Below are positions 25,793-34,311 of a stretch of 64,000 nucleotides of DNA, piece by piece (position 1 is the stretch's first letter; each line of letters begins with the position of its first letter). Below the pieces are notes generated by a model. The model was given only the letters and a program-made list of their open reading frames with translations. It was not told where the DNA came from and made no database searches. The translations under genes and the position numbers were made by a program. Source of the DNA: Bradyrhizobium elkanii WSM2783 (GTDB taxonomy: Bacteria > Pseudomonadota > Alphaproteobacteria > Rhizobiales > Xanthobacteraceae); NCBI RefSeq assembly GCF_000472865.1, contig NZ_AXAP01000017.1, positions 58,318 through 122,317 of the forward strand. Reading direction: 5' to 3'.

Positions 25793-26727
25793 GCACGATA
25801 ACCGAGACGAGTCCGGCCGCGGCGGAAACCTCCGCCGCGCCGGAGCAGGAATGGCATCGCCCCACCTACTGGCCTTTCGTGCTGCCGGCGCTCATCGTCG
25901 TGCTGGCCGTGATCGTGTTTCCCTGGCTGTTCACGATCTGGATGAGCTTCAACGAATGGAAGGTGGGCTCGCCCACGACCTTCGTCGGGTTCGCCAACTA
26001 CCTGCGCTTGCCGAACGATCCGCGTTTCGTCGAGGCAGTCGGACACACCATCGTCTACACCGCGCTGTCGGTGATATTGCCGCTGATCTTCGGCACGCTC
26101 GCGGCCGTCGTGTTCCACCAGCGCTTTGCCGGGCGCGGCTTTTTGCGCGGCGTCTTCATCATGCCGATGATGGCGACGCCTGTGGCGATCGCGCTGGTCT
26201 GGACCATGATGTTCCACCCGCAGCTCGGCGTGCTCAACTATCTCTTGTCGCTGGTCGGCCTGCCGCCCCAGCTCTGGGTGTTCAATCCCGCGACCGTCAT
26301 TCCATCGCTGGTGCTGGTCGAGACCTGGCAATGGACGCCGCTGGTGATGCTGATCGTGCTCGGCGGCCTCGCCGCGATCCCGACCGAGCCCTATGAGAGC
26401 GCGGAGATCGACGGCGCCGGCTTCTGGCAGATGTTCCGCTACATCACGCTGCCGCTGATCATGCCGTTCTTGTTCATCGCCGGCATGATCCGCATGATCG
26501 ACGCGGTGAAGAGTTTCGACATCATCTTCGCGATCACGCAAGGCGGCCCCGGCTCGGCGTCGGAGACCATCAACCTCTATCTCTACAGCGTCGCCTTCGT
26601 CTATTACGACCTCGGCTACGGCTCGGCGATCGCGGTCGTGTTCTTCCTGCTGATCGTGCTGCTCGCCGCCGTGCTGCTCTACTTGCGCAAGCGGATGCTG
26701 TGGACCGAGATCGGAGGTGGCGCATGA
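25789..26727 (+). CDS. ABC transporter permease, MalF/UgpA type
   Basis: 312 residues from a GTG at 25789 overlapping the preceding stop by 4 bp (GTGA). Six membrane segments beginning YWPFVLPALIVVLAVIVFP; TWMSFNEWKV-like IWMSFNEWKVGSPTTFVGFANY is typical of this class; EAA loop EIDGAGFWQMFRYITLPLIMPFLF. Translationally coupled on both sides, so it is produced with the binding protein and the MalG-type permease. Confidence 0.92.
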   Translation: MSTITETSPAAAETSAAPEQEWHRPTYWPFVLPALIVVLAVIVFPWLFTIWMSFNEWKVGSPTTFVGFANYLRLPNDPRFVEAVGHTIVYTALSVILPLIFGTLAAVVFHQRFAGRGFLRGVFIMPMMATPVAIALVWTMMFHPQLGVLNYLLSLVGLPPQLWVFNPATVIPSLVLVETWQWTPLVMLIVLGGLAAIPTEPYESAEIDGAGFWQMFRYITLPLIMPFLFIAGMIRMIDAVKSFDIIFAITQGGPGSASETINLYLYSVAFVYYDLGYGSAIAVVFFLLIVLLAAVLLYLRKRMLWTEIGGGA

Positions 26728-27548
26728 GCCCGCGCCGACTCATGGGCCGGATCGGCCTCTGGTTCTCGGTGTTCGTCATCGTGTCGCCGGCGATCCTGTT
26801 CTTCCTCTGGATGATCTCGCTGTCGCTGAAGTACGAGATCGACAACGCCGCCTATCCGCCGGTGTTCATCCCCGAGCAGTTCGCCTGGAAGAACTATACC
26901 GACGTGCTCGCCTCCAACCGCTTCCTGACCTATTTCTTCAACAGCCTGATCGTGACCGGCGGCGCGACGCTGCTGGCGATGCTGGTCGGCGTGCCCGCCG
27001 GCTACGGCATCGCGCGGATGGCGGCGCATAAATCCGCGATCGTGATCCTGATCGCGCGCATCACGCCGGGGCTGTCGTACCTGATCCCGCTGTTTCTGCT
27101 GTTCCAATGGCTGGGACTGCTCGGCACGCTGGTGCCGCAGATCATCATCCATCTCGTGGTCACCGTGCCGATCGTGATCTGGATCATGATCGGCTATTTC
27201 GAGACAACGCCGCTGGAACTCGAGGAAGCCGCACGGATCGATGGCGCCACGCGCTGGCAGGTGTTCCGTCACGTCGCGCTGCCGATCGCGCGCCCCGGAC
27301 TTGCCGTTGCCTTCATCCTTGCGGTGATCTTCTCCTGGAACAATTTCGTGTTCGGCATCGTGCTGGCGGGACGCGAGACGCGCACGTTACCGGTCGCCGT
27401 CTACAACATGATCTCGTTCGACCAGTTGAGCTGGGGCCCGCTCGCCGCCGCGGCGCTGCTCGTGACCTTCCCGGTGCTGCTGCTGACGGTGTTCGCGCAG
27501 CGGCAGATCGTCGCCGGCCTCACCGCAGGTGCGGTCAAGGGCGGGTAG
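26724..27548 (+). CDS. ABC transporter permease, MalG/UgpE type
   Basis: 274 residues from the ATG at 26724, which overlaps the MalF-type stop by 4 bp (ATGA) and has GGAGGTGGCGC upstream. EAA loop ELEEAARIDGATRWQVFRHVALPIARPGLAVAF is intact. It is the last gene of the operon: no ATPase gene follows; instead a palindromic repeat and a convergent permease gene. The transporter must borrow an ATPase encoded elsewhere. Confidence 0.92.
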   Translation: MSPRRLMGRIGLWFSVFVIVSPAILFFLWMISLSLKYEIDNAAYPPVFIPEQFAWKNYTDVLASNRFLTYFFNSLIVTGGATLLAMLVGVPAGYGIARMAAHKSAIVILIARITPGLSYLIPLFLLFQWLGLLGTLVPQIIIHLVVTVPIVIWIMIGYFETTPLELEEAARIDGATRWQVFRHVALPIARPGLAVAFILAVIFSWNNFVFGIVLAGRETRTLPVAVYNMISFDQLSWGPLAAAALLVTFPVLLLTVFAQRQIVAGLTAGAVKGG

Positions 27549-27558
27549 CCTCTCTCCA

Positions 27559-27680
27559 CGTCATTGCGAGCCACCGGGTCGGCGCGTAGCGCCGCCCGAT
27601 GACAGGCTCCGCGAAGCAATCCATAGCGCCACTTGCGGACACATGGATTGCTTCGTCGCTTGCGCTCCTCGCAATGACGG
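27559..27680. repeat. Palindromic intergenic repeat, CGTCATTGCGAG type, larger copy
   Basis: Outer arms CGTCATTGCGAG (27559) and CTCGCAATGACGG (27668), with GCGAAGCAATCCAT (27611) pairing with ATGGATTGCTTCG (27643). Same family as 3393-3464, but the left arm carries an extra GC-rich hairpin (GGCGCGTAGCGCCG near 27581). It fills the space between the convergent MalG-type and NCS2-type genes. Confidence 0.8.
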
Positions 27681-27688
27681 CTGAGAGT

Positions 27689-29347
27689 TCACTCCGCAGG
27701 TGCCGCGATCGGCATCTCCGGATGCGAGCTGTAGGCCACGCTGCCGACAGATTTGCTGAGCGCGAACAGCCCACCCGCCATCACGAGATAAGCGAGCGTC
27801 ACGCCGGGCGTAACGCCGAGGCCGCCTCCGATGCCGACCGCTTCGCCATGCATGAAACCGAAATAGGTCATGACGGCACCGGCCAGCGCAAAGGCAGCGG
27901 CCTTCAGGAAATCGCGTTCGATGATGAACACCGCGATGGCGCCGAGCACGAGGCCGGCAAGGATCGAGCCGCCGCCCATCACCTCGAGCCCATGATAGAT
28001 CACGCCCTGTTGCGGCAGTGCGGCGATCGCAGCCGTCTTGACCTCACCCACCTTGTCGGCCGCAAGCCCGCCGACGCTCTGCGCTGCCGTCATCGTCGAG
28101 GCCAGCATGGTGTCGATCTGCAGTTTGGCCCAGGCGGCAAGATGCGGCGTGAACGCCAGCACGATCGCAGGCGCGTGCCTCGCCGGCGTGGTCTGGAACG
28201 CCTGCGCGCCGATCAGCATGCCGATATAGAGCAGGATCGGCGAGATCGCGACCACCGGCACCAGCGCCAGCAACACCGAGATAATGCCGAACCACGACAG
28301 CAACACCACCATGATTCCGGTCGCGGCCGAATAGCCGATCCGTCCGCCCATCGCCTTCCAGCCGGGATGGCCGATATAAACAGCGTTGATGAAGGGATTG
28401 CCCATCAGGCAGCCGATCAGGCTGACGATGCCGTCGGCGGTCAGCACGCGCGTGGTCGGATATTCGTCGCCGGCGGCTTCCGCGCTCTCGACGTTATCCA
28501 TGGCCTCGACGAGATCGTAGATGCCGAACGGAATCGCCGTGACGAGGATGATGCCTAAGAACTCGAAACCGGAAAACACGTAGCCTACGGCCGGGACCGG
28601 CACCGAGAAACCGAAATTCGCAAAGGCATCGCCGACGCCCTTCAGGCTCAGGCCGCCGAGCCCGAACCCGAACAGGTTCGAGCCCCATGCGATGATCATG
28701 CCCACCGCAATCGCGACAAGGCCTGCGGGTATGCCGCGCGGATATTTCACGCCGCCGAACCAACTCACCAGGATGATGGCGAAGCAGATCAGCCCGATCT
28801 GCGGCGTCATGTACATTTCGAGCGCTGGTCGCATCGCGATGAAAGTGATGGACACGCCGGCGAGCGTGCCGAGCAGCGCCGCGCGCGGCGTGATCTTGCG
28901 GATGTACGGCGCAATGAAGCCGCCGATCATCAGGATGAAGCTCTGGAAGAACACCCACACCAGGCCGGCGGACCAGCCCTTGATGGGATCGCCGGTCTTG
29001 AGCGTAATCGGCAGCATGATCACAAAGGTGACGATGAACATATGCGGGACGCTGATGCCCGACGGCAAGGCGCAGACGTCGCTGCGGCCGGTCCTCTGCG
29101 CCAGCCGGTAGGCGAGGAACGCGTAGTAGAAAGTGGAGAGGCACATCATCAGGCCGAGCGCCGGCAGGATGCGGCCGAACACAAGCGAGTCCGGCATCTT
29201 CAGGACGAAGCGCAATAGCCCGGTGAGGACCAGCATGTTGACGAGGATGTTGGTGCCGAAGCCGAAAAACGCGTTCCAGTCGCCCGATGTCCACAGTGCC
29301 GGCTTGAACTCGGACCTGCCGGCCGTCCCCGTCATGCTGGTGCTCAT
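27689..29347 (-). CDS. NCS2/AzgA-like nucleobase permease
   Basis: 552 residues with 12 or more membrane segments. It begins WTSGDWNAFFGFGTNILVNMLVLTGLL, has SGISVPHMFIVTFVIMLP where NCS2 proteins carry their substrate-contacting region, and GIYDLVEAMDNVESAEAAGDEYPTTRVLTADG, an AzgA-type segment (YFDATGT counterpart). The length and the VESAEAAGD segment fit the AGZA (adenine-guanine-hypoxanthine / xanthine-uracil) branch better than UraA. It starts 10 bp after the cysteine hydrolase stop, so both are expressed from the sigma-54-type promoter at 30101-30117. Probable inner-membrane importer of a purine, pyrimidine or related ureide. Confidence 0.7.
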   Translation of the reverse strand: MSTSMTGTAGRSEFKPALWTSGDWNAFFGFGTNILVNMLVLTGLLRFVLKMPDSLVFGRILPALGLMMCLSTFYYAFLAYRLAQRTGRSDVCALPSGISVPHMFIVTFVIMLPITLKTGDPIKGWSAGLVWVFFQSFILMIGGFIAPYIRKITPRAALLGTLAGVSITFIAMRPALEMYMTPQIGLICFAIILVSWFGGVKYPRGIPAGLVAIAVGMIIAWGSNLFGFGLGGLSLKGVGDAFANFGFSVPVPAVGYVFSGFEFLGIILVTAIPFGIYDLVEAMDNVESAEAAGDEYPTTRVLTADGIVSLIGCLMGNPFINAVYIGHPGWKAMGGRIGYSAATGIMVVLLSWFGIISVLLALVPVVAISPILLYIGMLIGAQAFQTTPARHAPAIVLAFTPHLAAWAKLQIDTMLASTMTAAQSVGGLAADKVGEVKTAAIAALPQQGVIYHGLEVMGGGSILAGLVLGAIAVFIIERDFLKAAAFALAGAVMTYFGFMHGEAVGIGGGLGVTPGVTLAYLVMAGGLFALSKSVGSVAYSSHPEMPIAAPAE

Positions 29348-29357
29348 GATAATGTTC

Positions 29358-30059
29358 CTAAGCCAATGTTTTCGAAGTCTCCAACGCCTCCAGTACAGCG
29401 GCTGAGCTCGCGACCCAGCCGAAGATGCCGCCCTGGGCCTTGATCATCTTCAGGCCCATCTCGTGAAATTCGGGAAAGTAGGATGCGCAGCCGTCGGAGA
29501 TGACGACGCAGCGATAGCCGCGGTCATTGGCCTCGCGCACGGTGGTGTTGACGCACACTTCAGTGGTGACGCCGCACACCAGAAGATTCTCGATGCCGTA
29601 TTTCTGCAGCACATCGCCCATCTCGGTGGCGTAGAACGCGCCCTTGCCGGGCTTGTCGATCACGATCTCGCTGTCGAGCGGATAAAGCTCGGGAATGATG
29701 TCGTGGCCGGCCTCGCCGCGGATGAGGATGCGGCCCATCGGACCGGGATCGCCGATGCGCAAGGATGGCGCGCCGCGTTCGACCTTGGCGGGCGGCGCGT
29801 CGGAAAGATCGGGCAGATGTCCTTCGCGGGTGTGGATCACCAGCATGCCGGCGTCGCGCGCCGCCGACAGCACCGAGCCGATCGGCTGCACGGCGCGCGC
29901 AAGCTGGCTGACGTCATTGCCGAGCGTTTCGCCGAAGCCACCGGGCTCCATGAAATCGCGCTGCATGTCGATGATGACGAGCGCCGTCTTGGTCCAGTCG
30001 AGCGCGATCGGCTCCGGCTCCGCGACGATCATCCCCACTGAATCGCTTGAGTTCGCCAT
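29358..30059 (-). CDS. Isochorismatase-fold cysteine hydrolase (biuret/ureidoacrylate amidohydrolase-like)
   Basis: 233 residues from the ATG at 30059 (MANSSDSVG). The catalytic triad of the family is visible: D31 in IIDMQRDFMEPGG, K136 in IDKPGKGAFY and C169 in CGVTTEVCVNTTVREAND. The spacing is identical to the paralogue at 41906-42589 (Lys and Cys 33 residues apart). Related enzymes hydrolyse biuret, ureidoacrylate (RutB), N-carbamoylsarcosine or nicotinamide. First gene of a two-gene operon with a nucleobase permease and a strong sigma-54-type promoter, so it probably releases ammonia or a carbamoyl group from an imported ureide. Confidence 0.85.
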   Translation of the reverse strand: MANSSDSVGMIVAEPEPIALDWTKTALVIIDMQRDFMEPGGFGETLGNDVSQLARAVQPIGSVLSAARDAGMLVIHTREGHLPDLSDAPPAKVERGAPSLRIGDPGPMGRILIRGEAGHDIIPELYPLDSEIVIDKPGKGAFYATEMGDVLQKYGIENLLVCGVTTEVCVNTTVREANDRGYRCVVISDGCASYFPEFHEMGLKMIKAQGGIFGWVASSAAVLEALETSKTLA

Positions 30060-30100
30060 GATGCGCGTGCCCCGAACGAGAGAACTCTTGAGCGGGGTTA

Positions 30101-30117
30101 AGCAAGCGCCGTGCCAT
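30101..30117 (-). promoter_or_regulatory. Sigma-54 (-24/-12) promoter of the cysteine hydrolase-permease operon
   Basis: Minus strand reads ATGGCACGGCGCTTGCT: TGGCACG, four bases, TTGCT, a full match to the RpoN core consensus. The predicted start site is about 30 bp before the ATG at 30059. Confidence 0.8.
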
Positions 30118-30126
30118 TGTGTACAA
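30117..30126. promoter_or_regulatory. Candidate GntR/FCD operator TTGTGTACAA
   Basis: Near-perfect 10-bp palindrome adjoining the -24 element of the sigma-54 promoter. It resembles TTGCATACAA (38513) and CTGTATACAG (34101), all fitting a TTGTATACAA core, the type of site FCD-class GntR proteins bind. Confidence 0.5.
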
Positions 30127-30296
30127 TTCCAAATCGCGCGCGGCCGGAACGAAATCCGCTGCGATTTCAATTCACTGATCGTTTGATGGAGCGCTGCTTA
30201 TTCGCTGTGCGAAGCTTTTTCGACGCGCATCTGCTCATTCATTAAGCGAGTTTTTCTTTGCATTCGATTTGCGCAAGCGTCGCCGGGCGCATGCTC

Positions 30297-31355
30297 TCAT
30301 CTGAAGAGATGGACGAGCCCGATGCTGATGGCGAGCAGTACCAACAGCGACAGCGTGACCGCAGCCGTCACGCGTCCTCCCACGGTGGCGATGACGCGAA
30401 TATCAACGCCGAGCCCAAGGGCCGCCATCGACAGGACGGTAAGCAGAACCGCCGTCTTCGTCACCAGAGGGATCACCGCATCCGGAACGAGCTCGAACGA
30501 TCGCAGCGCGGCAAGGACCAGAAAGCCGATGATGAACCAGGGCACCAGCTTGAACGGACTGATCGATGCCGCCTTCTCGTGCTGGCGGCGGCTGGCAACG
30601 AATAAAGAGAGGCCGATCACGATCGGTCCCAGCATCAGCACGCGCACCAGTTTCACCAGCGTCCCGATCTGCGTGCTGACGATGCCGGCAGGCACGGTCG
30701 CCGCAAGCACCTGGGGAACGGCATAGACCGTAAGTCCGGCCAGGATGCCGTATTGCGTCGCCGACAATCCTAGGAGCGGGATCAGCAAGGGCAATCCCAG
30801 CACCATCAGAACGCCGAGGATAGCCGTAAACGAGATCGACGAGGCGATGTCGTCGCTGTGGGCATCGATCACGGGGGCAACGGCTGCGATTGCCGAATTC
30901 CCGCAGATGGAATTGCCGCAGGCGATCAGGATCGACAGCTTGGTGGGCAGGCCCAGCATGCGGCTGACCCCAAAACTAAGCGCCAGCATGATCGCGACCG
31001 TCCCCGCGATCGCGCCGATCAGGGCAAGGCCGGACGCCGCGATCGCGGCGAAGCTGATCGAAGCCCCCAGCAGCACGACGGCGACTTCGAGCAGTTGCTT
31101 GGCGCTGAAGGCGATCCCGGAGCGCCATCGCTCGGATGGATTCCACGCGGTGCGGATCGCCATCCCCAGGAGAATCGCAATCACGAGGGCTTCCACATAG
31201 GGATGGTCGAAGGCTCGTTCTTCCAGATGCTGGATGCCGAGCGCGACGACCGTGATCGCGCCGCACAGCACGATGCCGGGAAGAAGGCCAAATGTGCGGG
31301 CGACGGCGCTGGGCCGCCGTGCTGTTTCCTTGATGTTGTTGGTATTGTCCGCCAC
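30297..31355 (-). CDS. YeiH-family putative sulfate exporter (UPF0324)
   Basis: 352 residues, about 10 membrane segments. Family features: TFGLLPGIVLCGAITVVALGIQ, AIRTAWNPSERWRSGIAFSAKQLLEVAVVLLGASISF, LIACGNSICGNSAIAAVAPVI and LKLVRVLMLGPIVIGL-like VKLVRVLMLGPIVIGLSLFVA. The CGNSICGNSAIAA motif is diagnostic of the YeiH group, whose members are proposed to export sulfate or related anions. Single gene; the link to neighbours is unclear, though sulfonate metabolism is encoded 17 kb away. Confidence 0.9.
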   Translation of the reverse strand: MADNTNNIKETARRPSAVARTFGLLPGIVLCGAITVVALGIQHLEERAFDHPYVEALVIAILLGMAIRTAWNPSERWRSGIAFSAKQLLEVAVVLLGASISFAAIAASGLALIGAIAGTVAIMLALSFGVSRMLGLPTKLSILIACGNSICGNSAIAAVAPVIDAHSDDIASSISFTAILGVLMVLGLPLLIPLLGLSATQYGILAGLTVYAVPQVLAATVPAGIVSTQIGTLVKLVRVLMLGPIVIGLSLFVASRRQHEKAASISPFKLVPWFIIGFLVLAALRSFELVPDAVIPLVTKTAVLLTVLSMAALGLGVDIRVIATVGGRVTAAVTLSLLVLLAISIGLVHLFR

Positions 31356-31559
31356 GGTGGCACTCCCTATCGGGAAATAATTTATGCGCCTACCGTGATG
31401 TTTTGGCTAATATATTCTCCAATTTCCCCAGTCACGAGAAGTTATATTCCGTGACAAGAGATAGTCCAGGACGGACGCTTCCGGTTGGCCGTGCCTATCG
31501 CAGGCGGCCGCGCGATTTCGGCTGGAACTAGATGAAGAAAGAGAGTGCCGGATCGAACG

Positions 31560-31778
31560 TCAGAGGGCCGCAAACAGGCCCTGCGCCCAGGCAACGGCGC
31601 GGTCGAAATTGAAGACGCCGGCCTCGAAATAGGCGGCGCGGGCGATCACGATGCCAGCGACGAGCAGCCAGAACGCGCTGGTGCCGGCACGCAGCAGCCA
31701 CGAGGACGTGCGCCCGGGCGCTCTAACGCTCTCGGCCGTCATTGGCTCGCCAAACGCATCAAATCCGGGATTGCTCAT
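31560..31778 (-). CDS. Small membrane protein of unknown function
   Basis: 72 residues from the ATG at 31778 (MSNPGFDAFGEPMTAESVRA), with GGAAGCGG upstream. A single hydrophobic helix (SSWLLRAGTSAFWLLVAGIVIA) is followed by ARAAYFEAGVFNFDRAVAWA. No family recognised. Isolated between YeiH and the BMP-type binding protein. Confidence 0.55.
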   Translation of the reverse strand: MSNPGFDAFGEPMTAESVRAPGRTSSWLLRAGTSAFWLLVAGIVIARAAYFEAGVFNFDRAVAWAQGLFAAL

Positions 31779-31982
31779 AGCCGCTTCCATTGAAACTGGC
31801 CTCAAATGTCGTCAATTGCGGCCAGGAAGCAATGGTAGCGAAATGTCTTTTGCAGCAGCGACTTGGAAGCATGTTCCCCGACGCCGGCTCGGGGAAGAAT
31901 TTTTATCCTCGCAGCTCCAAATCGTGCGGAAATGGCCGCCGAAGCTACCCGGCCTGCGCCAGCACGGCCGGCCTCAGGGACC

Positions 31983-33083
31983 TCAGACCGTACCGACAAC
32001 TCCCTCGACCAGATAGTCGGTCGTCTCCAATGAGGGATCATAGAGCCCGGTGTCCTTGGAGGTGATGACCTTGCCGGTATTGCTCTTCACGCCGGCGACG
32101 AAGATCGGCTTGCCGGCCTTCAGCTCGGCGATTGCGGCGGTGGCGGCATTGCGGCCGGCTTCGCTGCAGCCGGCTCCGAACGGCGAACTCACCACCATGT
32201 CCTTGTCGTAGCCGCCGATCACCATGTTCGGCAGCTTCTCGCCCTTGGCGATCATGCCGGCAAAGCTCTTATAGACCGTCTCCCATTTCAGCTCCGCGCC
32301 GGTGATGAATCCCTTGGGCGCGAGATCCGCCTGGTTGGCGTTGTGGCCGCAGCTCTTCACGCCGCGCTTCTCGGCGGTCTCGATCACCACCTTCGGGCTG
32401 TCGATGTGGCAGGCGATGATGTCGCAGCCGGCGTCGACCAGCGCGTTGGCGGCTTCCGCCTCGCGCACCGGCAACGCCCAGTCGCCGGTGATGATGAGCT
32501 GCACGGTGACATCGGGATTAACCTTGCGCGCGCCGAGCATGAACGAGTTGACGTTGCGGAGCACCAGGGGGATCGGCTTTGCGGCGATATAGCCGATCTT
32601 GTTGGCCTTGGTGGATAGGCCGGCGGCAATGCCATTCACGTAATGGCCCTGGTCGAGATAGCAGAAATAGCCGCCAGCGTTGGCGGGATGCTTGTCAGCC
32701 TGCCAGAGCGAGGTCGGATGGCGAAATTCGACCTTCGGATATTTCTTCGCCGCATCGATCATGAACGGATTGAAATAGCCGAAGGACGTCGGAAACAGCA
32801 GCGTCGCACCGTCGATGTTGATCATCGACTCCATGGTTTTCGCAACCGCCACGGTCTCCGGCACGTTCTCTTCTTCGACGACCTTCACGCCCGGCACATC
32901 CTTGAGCGCCTTGGCGGCGACCGCGTGGGCCTGGTTCCAGCCATAGTCCTGGCGCGAGCCGACATAGATGATGCCGACCGTGAGATCGGCGGCGTGCGCC
33001 GGCCGGCCGAGCGCGGAAAGAACGAAAGGACTTGCGGCTGCGCCAGCGAGAAAGGTTCGGCGGGAAAGCGGAGGCGTGGTCAT
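31983..33083 (-). CDS. BMP-family (PnrA/Med-like) ABC transporter substrate-binding protein
   Basis: 366 residues from the ATG at 33083 with AAGGAGAG upstream. Tat-like signal SRRTFLAGAAASPFVLSALG ending AHAAD. BMP motifs: TVGIIYVGSRQDYGWNQAHAVA, TLLFPTSFGYFNPFMIDAAKKYP, GYIAAKPIPLVLRNVNSFMLGA, and CDIIACHIDSPKVVIETAEKRGV. A close paralogue of 38736-39845. BMP proteins bind nucleosides, purines or related bases in the periplasm. It lies 70 bp downstream of the GntR gene on the same strand and has no permease or ATPase beside it, so it may be an alternative receptor for the transporter encoded at 39842-44118. Confidence 0.9.
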   Translation of the reverse strand: MTTPPLSRRTFLAGAAASPFVLSALGRPAHAADLTVGIIYVGSRQDYGWNQAHAVAAKALKDVPGVKVVEEENVPETVAVAKTMESMINIDGATLLFPTSFGYFNPFMIDAAKKYPKVEFRHPTSLWQADKHPANAGGYFCYLDQGHYVNGIAAGLSTKANKIGYIAAKPIPLVLRNVNSFMLGARKVNPDVTVQLIITGDWALPVREAEAANALVDAGCDIIACHIDSPKVVIETAEKRGVKSCGHNANQADLAPKGFITGAELKWETVYKSFAGMIAKGEKLPNMVIGGYDKDMVVSSPFGAGCSEAGRNAATAAIAELKAGKPIFVAGVKSNTGKVITSKDTGLYDPSLETTDYLVEGVVGTV

Positions 33084-33153
33084 TGATACTCTCCTTGATC
33101 GCCGAACCATTGGCGCGGCTTGGGTGACGCTGGTGATGAAATCCTGTCCCCGG

Positions 33154-33906
33154 TCATTTCGCGGCCCGTGTCTTTCGCCGCGGCAGCCGCGCGATCTTTG
33201 ATCCGTTGCCGGTCTCCGCCGTCTCCGTGTAACGGGACAGCACCGCGCCGAGATCGAATTGCGCATCGCGATCCTGATCGAGCAGCGCCCGGTGCTCGAC
33301 CGCGCCGAGGTGATGGTCCATCAGCTCGATCGCAGCCTCGGCATTGCGGCTGCGCAGCGCGGCCACGATTTCGCGATGTTCGTTGACGGCGCAGTCGGCG
33401 GAATGCGGCCGGCCGTACAGCGCGAGGATCAGCGAGCAGCGCGACACCACTTCGCCGAGATAGCGGCGGAACAGACTATTGCCTGCGAGCTCGCCAAGCT
33501 TGATATGGAATTCGCCCGCAAGACGGATGGAGACTCTCGCTTCGCCAGCCTTCCGCGCAGCTTCTTCCTTGCGGACATGCCCTTCGAGCTCGGCGCCGAA
33601 TTCCGGCCGCCAGCGCGCGATCACCAGCCGCACCACTTCGCGTTCGAGCGTGCGGCGGACCTCGAAGACCTCCCTCGCCTCCTCCAGCGTCGGTTTGGCC
33701 GTGGTGGCGGTGCGGCGCGGCGGCGCATCGACCAGACCTTCCGATTGAAGCTGCGCCAAGGCTGCGCGCACCAGCGTGCGGCTCATACGAAACTGAGCAC
33801 CGAGCTCGTCCTCCGGCAGCTTCGTGCCCGGCGGCAACGCCTGCTCGATGATCGCCTGGCGCAGCGCCTGGCAGGCAACATCAACGCGGGTCGATTTCTT
33901 GCTCAT
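33154..33906 (-). CDS. GntR-family transcriptional regulator with FCD ligand domain
   Basis: 250 residues. Winged helix with ACQALRQAIIEQALPPGTKLPEDELG and FRMSRTLVRAALAQLQSEGLV; FCD domain from about residue 80, with EFHIKLGELAGNSLF, SADCAVNEHREIVAALRSRNAE and LMDHHLGAVEHRALL carrying the metal-ligand-type histidines. It sits between the BMP binding-protein gene (same strand, downstream) and the divergent RHH-DUF1989 operon, the usual place for a local regulator. Candidate operators (TTGTATACAA-like) are in the 240-bp divergent region and upstream of two other island operons. Confidence 0.92.
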   Translation of the reverse strand: MSKKSTRVDVACQALRQAIIEQALPPGTKLPEDELGAQFRMSRTLVRAALAQLQSEGLVDAPPRRTATTAKPTLEEAREVFEVRRTLEREVVRLVIARWRPEFGAELEGHVRKEEAARKAGEARVSIRLAGEFHIKLGELAGNSLFRRYLGEVVSRCSLILALYGRPHSADCAVNEHREIVAALRSRNAEAAIELMDHHLGAVEHRALLDQDRDAQFDLGAVLSRYTETAETGNGSKIARLPRRKTRAAK

Positions 33907-33973
33907 CCGAAATCCGCATGCGCCGTCGGACGAGAATGCGTCCGCGATTGCGCATACGATAGTTCGGCATTTC

Positions 33974-33983
33974 GTACACAGGA
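33974..33983. promoter_or_regulatory. Weak candidate GntR/FCD operator half (TCGTACACAG)
   Basis: TCGTACACAGGAT shares the GTA, ACAG and GAT positions with CTGTATACAGGAT at 34101, in the same divergent intergenic space about 70 bp before the regulator gene. An imperfect palindrome, so low weight; autoregulation would be expected. Confidence 0.3.
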
Positions 33984-34024
33984 TGCGGCAATATTGGTCG
34001 ATGCGCTCGAATAAACGGCAGCAC

Positions 34025-34040
34025 GACGCTCAAAGTTTGC
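34025..34040. promoter_or_regulatory. Shared motif CGCTCAAAGTTTGCGC
   Basis: The 13-bp core CGCTCAAAGTTTG recurs at 38561 upstream of the BMP transporter operon, where it is a perfect palindrome. Here it is in the divergent region, about 105 bp before the RHH gene. Possible activator or second regulator site. Confidence 0.4.
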
Positions 34041-34100
34041 GCTTCGAATGCGCGGTAAAACGCAGGATAACTGCAGCTCGATATCCGGTTGGGTGTAATT

Positions 34101-34110
34101 CTGTATACAG
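34101..34110. promoter_or_regulatory. Candidate GntR/FCD operator CTGTATACAG
   Basis: Perfect 10-bp palindrome 37 bp before the RHH start. It falls just after TTGGGT and before TACTAT, plausible -35 and -10 hexamers, so bound repressor would block a sigma-70 promoter here. Confidence 0.5.
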
Positions 34111-34146
34111 GATTTTACTATCTCGGATCGCTGCGGAGGGAATGCC

Positions 34147-34311
34147 ATGAAGGAAACAGTCGTTAAGTTACGATTGAACCAGCAACAGCTTGAACTGATG
34201 GACCGCACCATCGCGCAGGGTGTGGCGCCTGATCGCGCGGCGCTGGTCCGTCTCGCGCTGCGCGAATACGCCGCCAACCGGAAGGCCGAGACCGCGAGAA
34301 GCTCGCGATGA
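34147..34311 (+). CDS. Ribbon-helix-helix (CopG/Arc-like) small DNA-binding protein
   Basis: 54 residues starting at an ATG preceded by GGAGGG with 6-nt spacing. The sequence VVKLRLNQQQLELMDRTIAQ then GVAPDRAALVRLALREYAANR matches the RHH layout: a short beta strand (VVKLRL), helix A (NQQQLELMDRTIAQ), turn G, helix B (DRAALVRLALREYA). It ends in ATGA, overlapping the start of the DUF1989 gene by 4 bp, so both are translated together. It could autoregulate this operon alongside the GntR protein or act as a partner subunit. No toxin-like gene is beside it, which argues against an antitoxin. Confidence 0.75.
   Translation: MKETVVKLRLNQQQLELMDRTIAQGVAPDRAALVRLALREYAANRKAETARSSR

Noticed and set aside
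34147..34311. RHH gene as an antitoxin of a toxin-antitoxin pair
   Set aside because: The coupled downstream gene is a DUF1989 metabolic protein, not a toxin.
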